Below, one piece after another: positions 34,797 to 47,469 of a stretch of 64,000 nt of DNA. The first letter of the stretch is position 1, and each line of letters opens with the position of its first letter. The position numbers and the translations under genes were made by a program. The notes under the pieces are model-generated. The model saw only the letters and a program-made list of their open reading frames with translations, had not been told where the DNA came from and made no database searches. The stretch is from Fragilaria crotonensis (Eukaryota > Bacillariophyta > Fragilariophyceae > Fragilariales > Fragilariaceae), in NCBI GenBank assembly GCA_022925895.1, contig JAKSYS010000037.1, positions 1-64,000 of the forward strand. The letters are read 5' to 3'.

Positions 34797-34945
34797 GGTG
34801 AACAACGACCAACTGCGACGACATCGTCAGATTGCGAGCGTTAGTGACACCGATCAACTGCGACGACAGCGTCAGATTGCTGCGAGCGTTAGTGACAACG
34901 ACCAACTGCGACGAGGACAGTGTCAGATTGCAAGCGTTCGTGTGT
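34797..34945. repeat. 51-54 bp tandem repeat, three units
   Basis: Units contain CAACTGCGACGA, GTCAGATTGC and GAGCGTTAGTGAC. It lies in the spacer between genes Y' and X' of element B. Confidence 0.7.
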
Positions 34946-35089
34946 TGCAGAAGCTGTCATATAGCAGACGACGCACTGTCAGCGTCTGCCTGCATTGCTT
35001 GAGTTCGGAATATCTGTCAAACGACTGTGACGACGGCGTTGAGTGCATCGTGTTCGGAATATCTTCCGACGAACGACTGGCACAACAAC

Positions 35090-35680
35090 TGCGACAACAG
35101 CGTTGGATTGCGAGCGTCTTGTTGGGAGTCTTGTTGCCAAAACTGCCATATAGCAGACAACGCAACTTGACGTCATCTTGCGAGCGCTATCTACGTTGTT
35201 GGGAGGACTCGGAGCGTCCTGTCGCCGAAGCTGCCATATAGCAGCCGACACGGCTTACGTCACCTTGCCTGCCCTGCAATCCCTGCGTCTTGTTGCCGAA
35301 ACTGCCATATAGCAGACGACGCAACTTGACGTCATCTTGCGAGCGCAATCTACGTTGTTGGGAGGACTTGGAGCGTCCTGTCGCCGAAGCTGCCATATAG
35401 CAGCCGACACGGCTTGACGTCACCTTGCCTGCCCTGCAATCCCTGCGTCTTGTTGCCGAAACTGCCATATAGCAGCCGACGCGACTTGACGTCATCTTGC
35501 GAGCCGCAATCGACATTGTTGGGAGGACTTGGAGCGTCCTGTCGCCGAAGCTGCCATATAGCAGCCGACACGGCTTACGTCATCTTTCCTGCCCTGCAAG
35601 TGCTGTCAACTTTGTTGGAAGCGTCTTGTTGCCGAAACTGTCATATAGCAGACGACGCAGCTTGACGTCGCCTTCGCTCA
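35090..35680. repeat. About 160-bp tandem repeat, 3.5 units, with half-unit substructure
   Basis: GTCGCCGAAGCTGCCATATA recurs at about 35,221, 35,380 and 35,541. In each unit a second, related GTTGCCGAAACTGYCATATA lies about 75-80 bp further on. TTGACGTCATCTTGCGAGC separates them. It ends just before the start of gene X'. It may be a promoter-linked or transposase-binding minisatellite. Confidence 0.75.
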
Positions 35681-37926
35681 ACTTCCATGATTCGCAATGA
35701 TGACAACGACCATTTGGCTACACGTGGTCGGACATCGATCTGTCGTTCGAGCGTTCTGAATCTTGGGGACAACCCGCGTGTAAACCCTGGAAAAGCTGCA
35801 GGTGGTGCACAACGAATGCCACGTTCGCGTGGCCGTAGGAACTACTACCCTGGCCATCCAAAGGTTCTGTCGCTTCTGTTGAAGTGTGTTCCCCTTGGTT
35901 TTCTGGGGAGTGTTTGTCGTGGCTTCAAGGCTGCGATGGATTCACGTCCAAAGATGCCTGATGATCTATGTATTTGTGGGACTCCACTGCGGTGGATTCA
36001 GGATTCTTTAAGAGAAAAACAGTATCATGTCACACAACTTCGTTCCCTTGATGAACTCTACTGTAGACCTGGTGTACATGACCATGTTTCGGAATTCTTC
36101 TTGCTAGATGTTATTCTTCATCGCGCGCGACCACAACTGGGAGAGGGTGTGGCTCCTCTGGCCGAACGAGATCCTGACGCTGTCGCTAATGCGTGCGTCT
36201 ACACTGACAGCGATGACGAGGATGGAAGGATTACGAGTACTGTGCGGTGCTTGCTTTCCTTCCCGGTGCTGGCACCTTGTATAGCCACCGTGAGCGACGC
36301 AAGGCTGAGACGGGTTTGCAGAATTCGTTTGTACAGCTGGACATGAGCTGGCTTCGACTCTCTCGGGCAACAAGTGAATCATCAGATACTGGAATGGACC
36401 GATTGGCCTTCGGTCTGGGTGGATACGTGAGAAAACTTGCCTCCGATGCCTCTGCAGATGGTGGATTTGTATCCGCTTGGAAAATATCCCGGAGTTATCA
36501 TCACGAAAAATTGAGTCGCCAGGTGTATTGGGCAAGTCAGTGCTCCGATGCTGACGGTCCTCGAATGCCACCTGATGTCATCGGTGGCATTGATATTGGT
36601 GCGTGGCATCCGGCTGATCGTGGGCAAGCTTTCAATGACCGCTTGGCGAGGTCAAACTCTGTCAGAATTGGGGGGAGACACTATGCTCCTGGCTGCCATC
36701 ACTTCCGCCTGCCCAGCGATTGTCTTGTGATTGATGGGGCTGATAATGCTGTGGTTGACATTGTTGTGGATATTGCACCAATTGGCAATTGCACATCTCG
36801 GAAGTCGATCATCATGGTTCGCCAGATCTTATCGCCAACTCTGGATCCATTGTGTAAGGGTGAAGCAGGGCGACCACTCATGGTTGAGGACTTGCGTTTC
36901 ATCACGTTACACAACTCTTTGTTGAGGACGCGTGTTCCTGTCGGCTCGGCTAGGGCCAGTCGCGGTGATCTTGGAAACATGCATCCGATTGGGACTCGCA
37001 TCCTTCTTGACGGAGTGACAACGGCAGAGTACGCTGCAAACTCGAAAGTTCCCCAGCGAATGTTGCGGAAGTTTGTTGAGTCGTTGGCTAAGATTGGTGC
37101 GAACTGCTTTCCGGAAGTTCTTGCCGTGATGCAAGATGCTGAAGGCGACACCGGTCTCCACCCTGTAACACCAATGGCTGACAAGGGAAGTGAAGATCGT
37201 GTGGCGTATTCCATTGACATGTCCGTGGACCTTGGAAACGCCTCCCACTTCGATGTGGGTGACTCCTCACAGGGCTTCTCGGTTTGGACTGAAGAAGCCC
37301 CTGGCAAGGCGGCGAACTGGTTTTTTGTGATGCCAAATCTATTCGGGAACAATAACGGTGCGCCATTCAATGGCGTTGCTGTCAAGCTATACATCAGAAG
37401 GTGGGTTTTTGTATCACTGACAATATATGTTAACTATTTGTTAAGAAATAGTAATATGTTGCTTGAAGTCACGTATATGTTATCACTATTTGTATGTATT
37501 TAGTCATTCTATACTGCGACATTTCTCAGAGTCATATGCTGTGGCAAAATATATTTATATAAAACCAATGTGTGTTACCTAGTAGCATCTATGCGTATAA
37601 CTTACCTTAACAGTTGCAAATGTAACAATGTTTCTCTAAACATTTTTACTTTATACTGAATACATGTGGTAAGAGTATCGCATGTGGATCATTAAATTGT
37701 TTGTTCTGAACAGACTCTAGATATTCATACGCCATATACATTTAAGCCATGTTTTTACGACCATCCATTGTTTGGTATTGGTTTGCGAAATTTTCAATCT
37801 TTTGGTTTTGGGGGAGACGAGCATTTTATGAACCAACCATTTCTTGTCTCCTTCCAAATATACGCTTACGCGGGAACAAAATTGTGATATTTTGTCTTAA
37901 CTCCACACACACTCTCATCCAACAAG

Positions 37927-40900
37927 ATGGTAACACCTGATCATTGTACGGTTTGCAACAAGAGTTTCAAGAGACTTTTGCACCACCTTAATCAGAGTTT
38001 ATGTAAATCTCATTACATGGCAAGTGACAAAGCAGCAACAACAGTGCCCTCCATTGTATCAAACATCGGCCACGTGAAAACCGGTAATTTGTTGCAAGGT
38101 GGTACTTCTCGCACTTTCCGTCCAAATTTGAGTTCTCCTTGTCCGATGGATTGCTTCCAGTATTGGAGAGTGGGGAATTGCTGGAAAGGCCGACGATGAG
38201 CTGCGTGTTGAAGATGTCAACGAAGTCGATGACTACATTATGTTTGACGACGACGGTATTCCCGAGCAAGGCGATGCTGACGATCAAGACATTTCAGAAA
38301 CTGAATCGGAGGAAGGTCCTGATCTCAGCGTTTTGGATTTGTACTTAAAACTGTTCAAGCTGCGAGCAAACCTGCTCGGTCTTGCGCGTTTTTCTCGGGA
38401 GGAAAGAGTCCAAATTGAGTTGTTGCAGCTTCTTAGGGATCTGAAGTGTCCTCTCAAAGCATTCACCCTAGTACTTAAGTGGGCTGCTAAATCAAACGGG
38501 AGCGGCCATTCATTCCGTGAGGGATTTCAACCAACTCGTGAGAAGGTGATCGCAAATTTATTTGAAAGGTACAACATGAAAGGATTAATCCCGAAAGAGA
38601 AGAAATTGTACCTGCCTTATACACAGAGGACCGTCTCGTTGATATTCTTTGACGCCAGTGAAGTATTCGCATCGCTACTCTCATGTCCCACGCTCAATCA
38701 AGATGGGAATTATTTCTTCGACAAAGCAAAGGATCCATTTGTTGCACCAGAAACATCATCCCACGTGGGTGACATCCATACAGGCCGTTGCTACAGAAAG
38801 ACATACGACGCCCTGATTAAGAAGCCTGATGTCGACATGCTCCTCCCCTGTATCATGGCAATGGACAAGACATACATCGACATGGCAGGCAGACTCCAGA
38901 TGGAGCCAATAACAATCTCTCATGGTCTTCTGAACCACTCAATACGTCGGCTCCCAATTGCCATGCGAATCCTCGGATACATCAATCACAGCACCCCCGC
39001 CCATCTCCCTTCAGATTCCGAAATAGATGCCGAGTTCAATGCACCCGCTGACTTGCCAAAGGGGACCGCCCGTGTTGAAGACCCGCTTCGGTGCCCCAAA
39101 GACGTAAGTTGGTCAACGTTAATCCTGAACGAGACACACATGCAGATCCAGTTCATCCTAGAGGAATCTGGTTTTTTGAGATTACAGAATCATGGTTTCC
39201 GATGGGATCTTAGCTACAATGGAAAGATCCACCCCGTCGTGTTCCACCCGTATGTACCCTTCATCATCGGTGACACAGAGGGGCACGACCGTCTTTGTGG
39301 TCACTACACCGCCCGATTTTCACAGATACAACAGCTTTGTCGCATCTGCGAATGTCCCACATACTTGAGTGGTTATTCCAAGTCCAACTTTCGCCACCGT
39401 GTTCCCAAAAAAATCGACGCTCTTGTGAGTAAGGGCCACACCGTTGAGCTCCAGTTGCTGTCCCAGAACTATCTTAAGAATGGATTCGCTGAGGTTAGGT
39501 TTGGTCTCCACAATCAGCGCGGAATATTTGAGCCTGCCCAGGCGAAATGCTCCATTTGATTTCCTCGGTTGGTTTAAATATTGCCTGCAGGCCTTCTCAG
39601 CCCAAGCTGGTCCCAATTCAAACGCATTGAAACAATACGATGTGCTGTGCGCTAAGTTGGGCAGATCATTGTCCAGACAGAGCGATCGCGACATCCCCGA
39701 ACGAACTTCCCAAGGGGTTTTCATCAGGATCCAATCTGATGGGGCACGAGATGACAGGGTGTCTTTTAGTCACATTATTTGCACTGCACACCACCTACTT
39801 CCGAGGCATCTTCGAGGTTGGGAAAAAGGTAGCTGTAGTAGGGGATGACCAGAGGTTTCGTTATGAAAACCACATTCAAGATTGATAGGAGTTGTTACAT
39901 CTCTCCTGGTGTGGCACCAATGGATGAAACAACCGATGATGTCAAAGAAGATGGTCAAGCGTTCGCACACCTGCTTGCAGTGGCTGATGCGTGTTGTCGC
40001 CGAAGTGGCGCCCCGTCCAGGAGCAATGGGAAACAATACGATCAAGACGCACTTGGTACTGCATCTGTGCGAAGACATCCTTGACCACGGTGTTCCCGAC
40101 AACGTGAACAGCGCCTACGCTGAGTCAGCTCACATCCCACTCGCGAAGGCGACATCCCGAAACACACAGAAGCGAGCCATATCCTTCACAAAACAAGCAG
40201 CCAATCGCTATACTGAAAATTTAGTCATTTCACTCGCTTCTACAGACGTAGAGAATGACGTCAAACGCAACGTCGACAGCAGTGCAGCTGACGTTGACAC
40301 CCCGCTTTCCGATGGTAAGGGTGGTCGTCGTTTTTACCTTGCATGGGAGGAAGGCAATGAACGCGCCACGTTTCGCTGGACTCGCCCGCGCTCCGGAGAC
40401 AACTTGGGAGATGGCCCATCTTTCGCACCGAGTAACGGCCTTTCTGAGTCGACATTGCCTGCCCAAAATGCCAAAGGGGAGAGCTCCCATGCTTCACGTC
40501 CTTCAACGACGAGGACGGCAACAATTACCGCGCCCATCCTTGCTACGACGGCAAGGCATGGAACGATTACGCGATGATCGAGTGGGAAGGGTACCCACAA
40601 CCCGAACCGGTGTTCATCCACACGTTCGTTGACCTCCGCGGGCTTCCGAAAGGAGACTCCATTGACATCAACTCGAATGGACAGACAAAATTGACAGCCG
40701 GGTTGTACGCCGTCGCCCACTCCTTCAATCCAGTTGACGAAGGTGACCTCAACACACCGAACACCCTCATAGGTCATTATACCCACATTTCCATTCCTTT
40801 AACGACAGACATCCAACCCTCTTCCTGGTGGATGTTGAGTCCATAAGGTCACCGGTACTAGGTATTCCGGATGTTCAATTTGGAGTAAAACCTCCAATGA

Positions 40901-41305
40901 ACGAGCGGCATTACCTGTTCCTGATCCGTCGCAAAGCAGAGTGGCCCCGTGCGTGGGATTCCTCATAAACAGGTGTCACCATGACTTGGAGCACGACGTG
41001 GATGACGACACCTGGTTTGAGGAGGAGTATGAGAAAGACGAATTGATCAACCGCCTGCCAAGTGGTAGGGAAATTTACAGTGTCAAGACCCCAGAAGACT
41101 TTGCCGCGGAGGTAGCCGCGGAAAAGCCGAAAAGGTTGCCGCCAAGAAGAAGGAGCACGCCGCCGCAGAGAAAGCATCCGCGAAGGCAGCGAAGGCCGCC
41201 GAAAACCCAGGCAAGAATTCGAGTGCCCCAGCGTCCACCGCACAACGGTTGGCGGGGAACTTTAAACGCAAACGAGTGGCCCCAGCAAAGACGGGTAAGG
41301 GGTAG
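37927..41305 (+). CDS. Plavaka-like transposase of element A
   Basis: A transposase spread over several frames (37,927-38,199; about 38,225-39,559; about 39,555-40,577; about 40,574-40,850; to 41,305), through introns or decay. The N-terminus has a zinc finger, HCTVCNKSFKRLLHHLNQSL. The core shows the first catalytic Asp in CIMAMDKTYID, a second in FIIGDTEGHDRLCGHY followed by a Cys-pair region (CRICECPT), and a late Glu in AYAESAHIPL. The C-terminal part has HTFVDLRGLP and HYLFLIRRKAEW and ends in a Lys/Ala-rich tail. This arrangement matches Plavaka transposases, a branch of the CACTA superfamily, which excise and insert by a cut-and-paste DDE mechanism. The stop at 41,305 lies about 60 bp from the end of gene X, tail to tail. 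Confidence 0.82.
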
Positions 41306-41368
41306 CCAGTAGGCAGTCCCCAAGTGTTGTCAGCTAGGAAGCTCACGCGGTAGTAGTAGAACCAGTAA

Positions 41369-44119
41369 TCAAAGTTGAACATGTTTATTTTTTTTCTTCG
41401 GTATCTTGTATCGTCCACCAACCTCCAGGTCAGTGATTTGCACCCGCCAGCCACCGAAAGTCAAGCTGTCACCGGCCGGTTGTCCATCTACCTTCCGTCC
41501 ACCCACGCAGGGTGTTCCGGCACTCACCGCCACGTTTGGTTTTCGAGAACCAGAATGCAGCTCACCACCACCGCCACCAACGGCTCCGTCTTCCCGGCCG
41601 TCCGCAGGGGACGGCGAATCACCAACATCACGTTCCCGTTTGCCAGAATGGAATCGCCGCACGGCATCGGAGCCTTCCGAACACAGTGGCAGCCCAATGG
41701 CAAGGAGCTCGACAGCCGCCTCAGCAGACGCCAACTCGCCAGCTTGCCAACCAGGCTTCGTGGCCGCGGCACCCCCGGTTTCAACCCGAGGGCTGCCCCT
41801 CCGGCGGGGTCTCCTCCTCCTCTTGTTCTGTCGCTTCCTGCCAGCTCTCTTCGAGCCAGCCGGAGAGGTGGCCCCGGGGGGACAGTAACCGGCAGCACAC
41901 AAGGCCCGTCCAGCCTTCACAATCTTCTCCTTTGCAGCCGTGAACGTTCCGTAAAGATGGTTCCGGAAGGAAGAGTCCCTCCCCCGGGTCACAAACCCAA
42001 ATTCCTTCCCATCCGGACAGGAAACAGACGAGCAGTGTCGGATGACCCTGCCATCCCAGCTGATGGCCACACCATGGCCAAGCTTCACCGCCATGCCCCG
42101 GAACTTGGTTCTTCCATCCGGTCTAACGCCGTACGTTGGGAAGAACAAAGTACCAGTTCTCCCACAGCCCGGCACTTCCTCCGTCCACAAACTGAAACCT
42201 TGCGAGGCGTCGTTCACGTCAAAGTGCGACGAATTCCCGAGGTTGATGCTCATGTCCAGTGTACCCAACCCGTTGGCGACGTTCCAACATCTCCATTCTC
42301 TCCCGAAGATTCTCGCGTACGTTACCGCAATCGTCGTTGACGACGCCAAAGTCAACGTCACCGTCACCCTCGTCATCATCGTTGTTGTTGTCTTTGTCGT
42401 TGTCACAATCGACGATGTGACCATCACCACCAAGGCCGTCCACCATCGGAAGGACGACGCCGTCCATCGGCGAAAGCGGACTCAAACCAGAGTTCCCCTC
42501 GGTGTCCCTTACGACAGAGTACACCTGCGGGAAGCAACGACCCCCAAGGATCGCCAAGTCAACGATGAGACCCCGGAGGACGCCGTCTACAACACATGCA
42601 TTCGCTGCGTACGGAATTTTGCTGTAAACAGGGGGGCCAGTGGGTGACTCCATCGTTTCAATCCTTGTTCCAAGCGCGAACATTGAACCAACATCAGCCG
42701 ACTTAGCCCTTGCAGTGCCCTTTGCCCCGACACCCGGATCTCCTGACACCGAGACGTCAGCCGCTCCAGCAACTCAAGGTGGTCATCGTGCGCGTCAATC
42801 TTCGTGACATTCCGGACCAGGACAACGGACTCACGATCCGAATGCCGACCACGCCAACGTGAATGTCAACGAAGTGGGTCTCGTCCGATCGATGACCCAG
42901 CAGGAGTCAGGTATATCATAGTGGTGGCTGCCATCAACGTAGTGCCGGCAATCAAACTTTGCGCTACTAGATGTCTTAAGTTGGTTCCGGAATTCATATG
43001 CCCGATAGTCGGGGGACGTTCCGCAGGTCAACGCCAGCAATGAAATCCGGTGGCAACATGGGTAATTCGGCGTCGTGGCACTGAACAGCCCTGTACACCA
43101 CCCGGTTCTGCAGGGAACAGTGCCTGTATCCCGTAGAGATTCTCCAGGCCGACACGCGGCGGTTCTCGCTGAGATAGCGAAACTGTGCGAGATGACTTGA
43201 CCGTAAGGCTCAGGGTTCCCACGGGATTCTGAATAGAACCGCCTCACAAAGCTGTCACTGCCAAAGGTATACGAAGGAAAGTCGTCGCTTGTACCCTCCG
43301 CCCTCCGCAAGCGGAGCCAGCTCATGTCATACGCCCTAACGCCCGGCACTCCAGCATCCCCAACGTGACGGTCCCGATGACAGTAGAACACTCCACACTG
43401 AGGCAGGAACAAAACCGCTGCCCTGTAGAAATAATCCATCTCAGGGCCAACATCTTCTGGTTTTCGGGACAGGACGTGACGAACTTCATCAAAATTGACG
43501 TCAGAAGACCGGCCACCGCCACGCTCCCCCCGCCTTCCCACAACCGTTCGACAATGTGGCCGGCGAAGGAGCCCGGTTGAGGATCACGTCCATCACGTAG
43601 AACTCGTTGAGGAACTCCGACTGGAGTCCAGACTCCGGGAACATGTCGGCAGCCGAACGCAATCTAAACGGCTTGCATCCAAAAGCTTCTGCAACGACAC
43701 TGATCGGAGTCTGACACAAGAATTCACTGCACCCAACCCCGCTCGCCGTCCTGAACCTTTGCCGGAATGCACTCCTCTCCTCCGGAACAACGGCCATGGA
43801 CAACAACGACATCATGCGTAGGTGAGTCGGGCGAGTCTGCCTCTCATCGCGGTGAGTGGGGAGGGACTTCCCCCCGTCCGCCACATCACCGACTCCTGGA
43901 ACACGTGGCGAGTTCCCAAGGTTTCTAACAGATGTCACGCTCGGGGGAAGTCTTATTCCCGGTCTCCGCGACCTTCTTCTTTGTGATCTTCTTCTTTGTA
44001 ACCTTCTTCTTCGCAACCTTCCTCTTCCCAGCCTTCTTCGTCCCAACCTTCCGTTCCCCATCCCTCCCCTCCACGACCACATTTTTCACAGCATCAACGC
44101 CACGTCGATCGGGCGACAT
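41369..44119 (-). CDS. Gene X of element A (2OG-Fe(II) dioxygenase-like), several frame changes
   Basis: It reads from 44,119 (MSPDRRGVDAV) through a Lys-rich N-terminus (KKKVTKKKITKKKV, possible nuclear signal), then NLGNSPRVPG, a segment ending NEFYVMDVILNRA, DMSWLRLRRAEG, YSKIPYAANACVV, and LGNSSHFDVNDASQGFSLWT, MAVKLGHGVAISWDG and RVIRHC. These line up with gene X' in order. HFD (His codon about 42,226) and RHC (His codon about 42,037) are spaced as in X'. A basic RKRQNKRRRRPRRRG stretch follows the putative catalytic region. At least three frame changes occur; some may be introns. In fungi, TET/JBP dioxygenases that oxidise methylated bases ride on KDZ transposons; by analogy X might modify nucleic acid bases or protect the element. 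That role is inference. Confidence 0.68.
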
Positions 44120-45253
44120 CGGGCTCTCTCCTGCTTCCTGGCAGGTGAAGGCCGCGCAATGCCAGTTCCAACCTCACAACAACCAGCCACAGAGGATGGT
44201 TGTCGCGAGCGCTCTCCAACAAAGACAATCAACACGCAATCCTGGCGTGGACTGTCTATTTGTTGAAAAGTCAGCGAGAACTATCCGACGGCGACGTGGT
44301 GATGTTGCAACAAACAGCAACCCAACAAGAGTACTTCATCAAAGTACTCTATCATCAAGTTGTGCTTTTTTGGTGTCACCATTCACCAAAGGTACTAACA
44401 AGCAGCAAAATCGATGTACTGTAAGTACTATGGCGAATGTAGGGCATTTTGCACCTGGGACTTCTTTCCAAGACCTCTAAATGCAGCATAAATATGTTAT
44501 TCATGTATATAACATTGAATTACGATATATACGCATTCATCGATTTTATTAAAATTATGTATGTAGTTAAATGAAAAAGTAATTACAGTACATAGCATTT
44601 TCATGTATAGATGATACATTCGTTTCCCAGGACAGGACTACATACTGGTACAGGTACACTATACTGCACCAGTATGTAGCAACAAATCAGTACGAACACA
44701 AAATTTAATGCTTGCTTAATACATGGATGTACATATATATGCAATTTACATCATGTATGCATACGCACCACGACACGCTCGAATGATTACCAAGAACTAG
44801 CTGCCGGTATGACACAGGTGTTGCATACTCCGAGTACAACAACTACTGGTAGTGAAACAAGATTGCAAGTCCGTCCACGCAAAAACAAGACTGCAGCGAT
44901 CATCATGTCATATATAATTTTCTAGTCACACATATTCATACAAGTATATGAAACGGAAAATGTCAGAAGCTAAATAGTGAACATGTAAGTGCATTCAAAA
45001 ACAATAAACGACTTGCACATGTTTTGTGAATATAAGTCGTAACTAATACAATTTTTGTCGAAGTCATGTACAGGTAGAAAATGAACAATTAGGGACAACT
45101 CATACAATTTTGAAAACTGGTGGGAGATTCAAAATCCCAAATTCATCACCCAAAATTACAAGTCGTCTCATACTTGCTGCAAATTGATACAACCACTGAG
45201 ACCGCTATTCTAACCCTTGCTTGCTTCTTCTTACATTTTGATTCATTCCTCAT
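44120..45253. other. AT-rich spacer inside element A
   Basis: No gene. It lies between the heads of genes X and Y, the same place as the minisatellite-bearing spacer of element B, and probably holds both promoters. Confidence 0.45.
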
Positions 45254-46987
45254 GCCGAAGAAAACTATATCTCCAACGAAGCAACCTTCAGTGGCTACTC
45301 GACCACGCCTCCACGCGCGACCAAGAACAAGACGAAGAACGCCGAACTTGAAACACCGACAACAAGAGCCAAGAGGAATGAGATGGCGGAACAGCAAAAG
45401 GCTGAAGCTGCTAGCTGCTAAAGCAGCTGCAAATACTGCAAAGCTGCGCTAAATCTGCGCTAAATCTGCGGCTAAATCTGCCGCTAAATCTGCGGCTAAA
45501 TCTGCGGCTAAATCTGCAGCTAAATCTGTTAAAGCATCGACGACTGCAGTTAACCCGGACCCACCAGTGCAGATCGCGACAGCAGTTAACCCAGACCCAG
45601 TGCAGATCACTGCAAAGGACGCAACGACGTGTTGTTCCTCCTCGTGGTAAGAAGAAGAGGAGGAAAGTGGCACCAAAAAGGTGGTGGTGGTGAGCAGAAG
45701 GAGCGCTCCTGAGGAAATTGATGACTCCTCCTACTCAGTTGAAGAGGTTGACGATGAAGAGTTTGAAGAGGTTGAAGAGTTTGAAGAGGTCCGAATCAGA
45801 TGATGACAGGGAGGATGAGGGGAAAAGTAATGCGGGTGATGACAACAACGTGGTGACACATGACATGTCAGATGATGACGACTCTGTTCACAGAATGGAT
45901 CAGTTTGTTAGAGATGTCGGGAAAACAGCAATGGATGCAAGACGACGTCTTGGTCAGGAGTTGAACCACTGTGCCCAGGAAGGCGCGGAGGATCCTCCAG
46001 ATGACAATGATACTCCAACGGCGAAGAAGAAGGTGTCGTCTACGCATGTTCAGCACGATGTATGCGATGACAATGAGTCCAATGCGCCGCCACGAGAAGA
46101 GAAGCACGTGAGAAATCGAATTGTGATATACGTCAAAAACGAGTTGTTCCGTCGATGTAAGTTTGTTAACAGTCCAGTTATGTTCCGAAAGGCGTTTCGA
46201 AAGGTGCTTGAAATCGAAAAGCCAAAAAATCATTTCCTTTTTCAGTTGACATACGAAATGTTTCAATACAGCGTTGAACCAGAAAAGGAGTACGTGTGAA
46301 CAAGCTGGTCTCAGAATTGTTCGGGCGCAATCAATAAGGATTTCAAACACGCGGCGAAGACTTCTTCACGTTTGAAGAATTCTGTGCTTAGGACAGCAAC
46401 AACAGACAGGGAGAAAAGGGCCTTCTTCTTCTTCTTCAATAACTTCTTGAGTGTGTATGTGGTGCAAATGCGTGGAGAATCGCGAAGAAAACAATGCTTG
46501 TATCGGAGGCGCGGCACAGCGACAATTCGAAAATGGTAACAACAAGTGACGAAGCGTTTGCATTGTTGCTGATTGACAACTATTTGGAAAAATGGAAAAC
46601 CGGCACGGAGTTGGTTGACAAAGACAACCCAACGGAAGCAGATGATGGGCAGAATATGACGACGAAGAAAACAAAGAGACAAGCGGGAAAGTACACTGAA
46701 AAGAAAAAGGAACCTGCAAGTATGGTGGGTGGAGCGATGACGGAATAAGACAGTTCAATGCACTGCGCATAATGGTTAAAGAGAACAGGGCATGCCCGCA
46801 GTCAAAAGACATGGAACGTGAGCTGCTGGCATTCTGCAGGACACGGGCAGGATTGAAGAATGCCCGTGGCGATGAGCGGCAAGAACAGCACGACGGTACT
46901 GGTGCTGACAACAATGCATTGGAAACAGCGGTAGCAAAGGTACCTGTGGAGGCAGCATGGGACTCGGATGACGAAAATGAGTCGTAG
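45254..46987 (+). CDS. Gene Y of element A, conserved transposon companion of unknown function
   Basis: Several frames joined by introns or breaks. It starts MPKKTISPTKQ (45,254), then has a run of AKSA units (45,440-45,530), an acidic patch (EEVDDEEFEEVEEFEEV, about 45,735-45,790), then EKHVRNRIVIYVKNELFRRC and KFVNSPVMFRKAFRKVLE, then MVTTSDEAFALLLIDNYLEK (about 46,533), KYTEKKKEPASMVGGAMTE and IRQFNALRIMVKENRACPQS, ending at 46,987. The SDEAF and FNALxIxVxxNR motifs recur in gene Y' of element B in the same order. The first half resembles chromatin or DNA-binding tails (Lys/Ala repeats next to an acidic block), but no named domain is recognised. Confidence 0.6.
45440..45530 (+). repeat. 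12-bp tandem repeat (GCGGCTAAATCT) inside gene Y
   Basis: About seven units coding for AKSA repeats, as in histone H1-like tails. The units differ by one or two bases. Confidence 0.8.
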
Positions 46988-47281
46988 TTGCTTGTGATTG
47001 CGACAGATGCTGCTGGCAGCCATAGTTCATTAAATGCATTAAAATGGTGAATGTTATGAAAACAAATGGCTAGGTTGATACAATGTATGCTGAAATGAGA
47101 ACACCGCAATGCGTGAAGAACAAATATATATGGTGACTTGTCCAAATATATGTCCAAGATATAGCATGATATCGCCATATGTGATTTTCTATAAGTATTT
47201 CATTTAAACAAATATGTTGACACACGATTTGATATGTAACAATATGTGTCACATTGTGAATATAATATTGCATCTATATTG
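46988..47281. other. Subterminal right part of element A, left of the Copia insertion
   Basis: AT-rich, with repeated ATATGT/ACATAT words like those at the left end of A. The remainder of this region continues at 53,726-53,867 after the Copia element. Confidence 0.55.
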
Positions 47282-47469
47282 TGTTAATATCACATGTGGC
47301 GTACTTGTATATGGGCATCGGTACGACAATATGATTATTGGACAGTAGCACGAACGACAGTATAAACTACGGAGGTCAGGAAAGGTGCACACATTCCAGT
47401 GATCGGTCGGTTTAACTATAGATATCTTTGACATGCTTATCAATATTTGATCATCACGTGGAATTAACA
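47282..47469 (+). repeat. Left LTR of the Copia element
   Basis: 188 bp, starts TGTTAATATC and ends GAATTAACA; nearly identical to the right LTR. Confidence 0.95.

Noticed and set aside
34459-35241. A 260-residue open frame on the plus strand in the element B spacer
   Set aside because: Much of it is made of the 54-bp tandem repeat, whose period keeps any frame open. No counterpart in element A.
37927-41305. All frame changes in the element A transposase taken as introns
   Set aside because: Not every change has a clear GT...AG pair near it; introns and decay cannot be separated without transcripts, so I kept one feature and left exons undefined.
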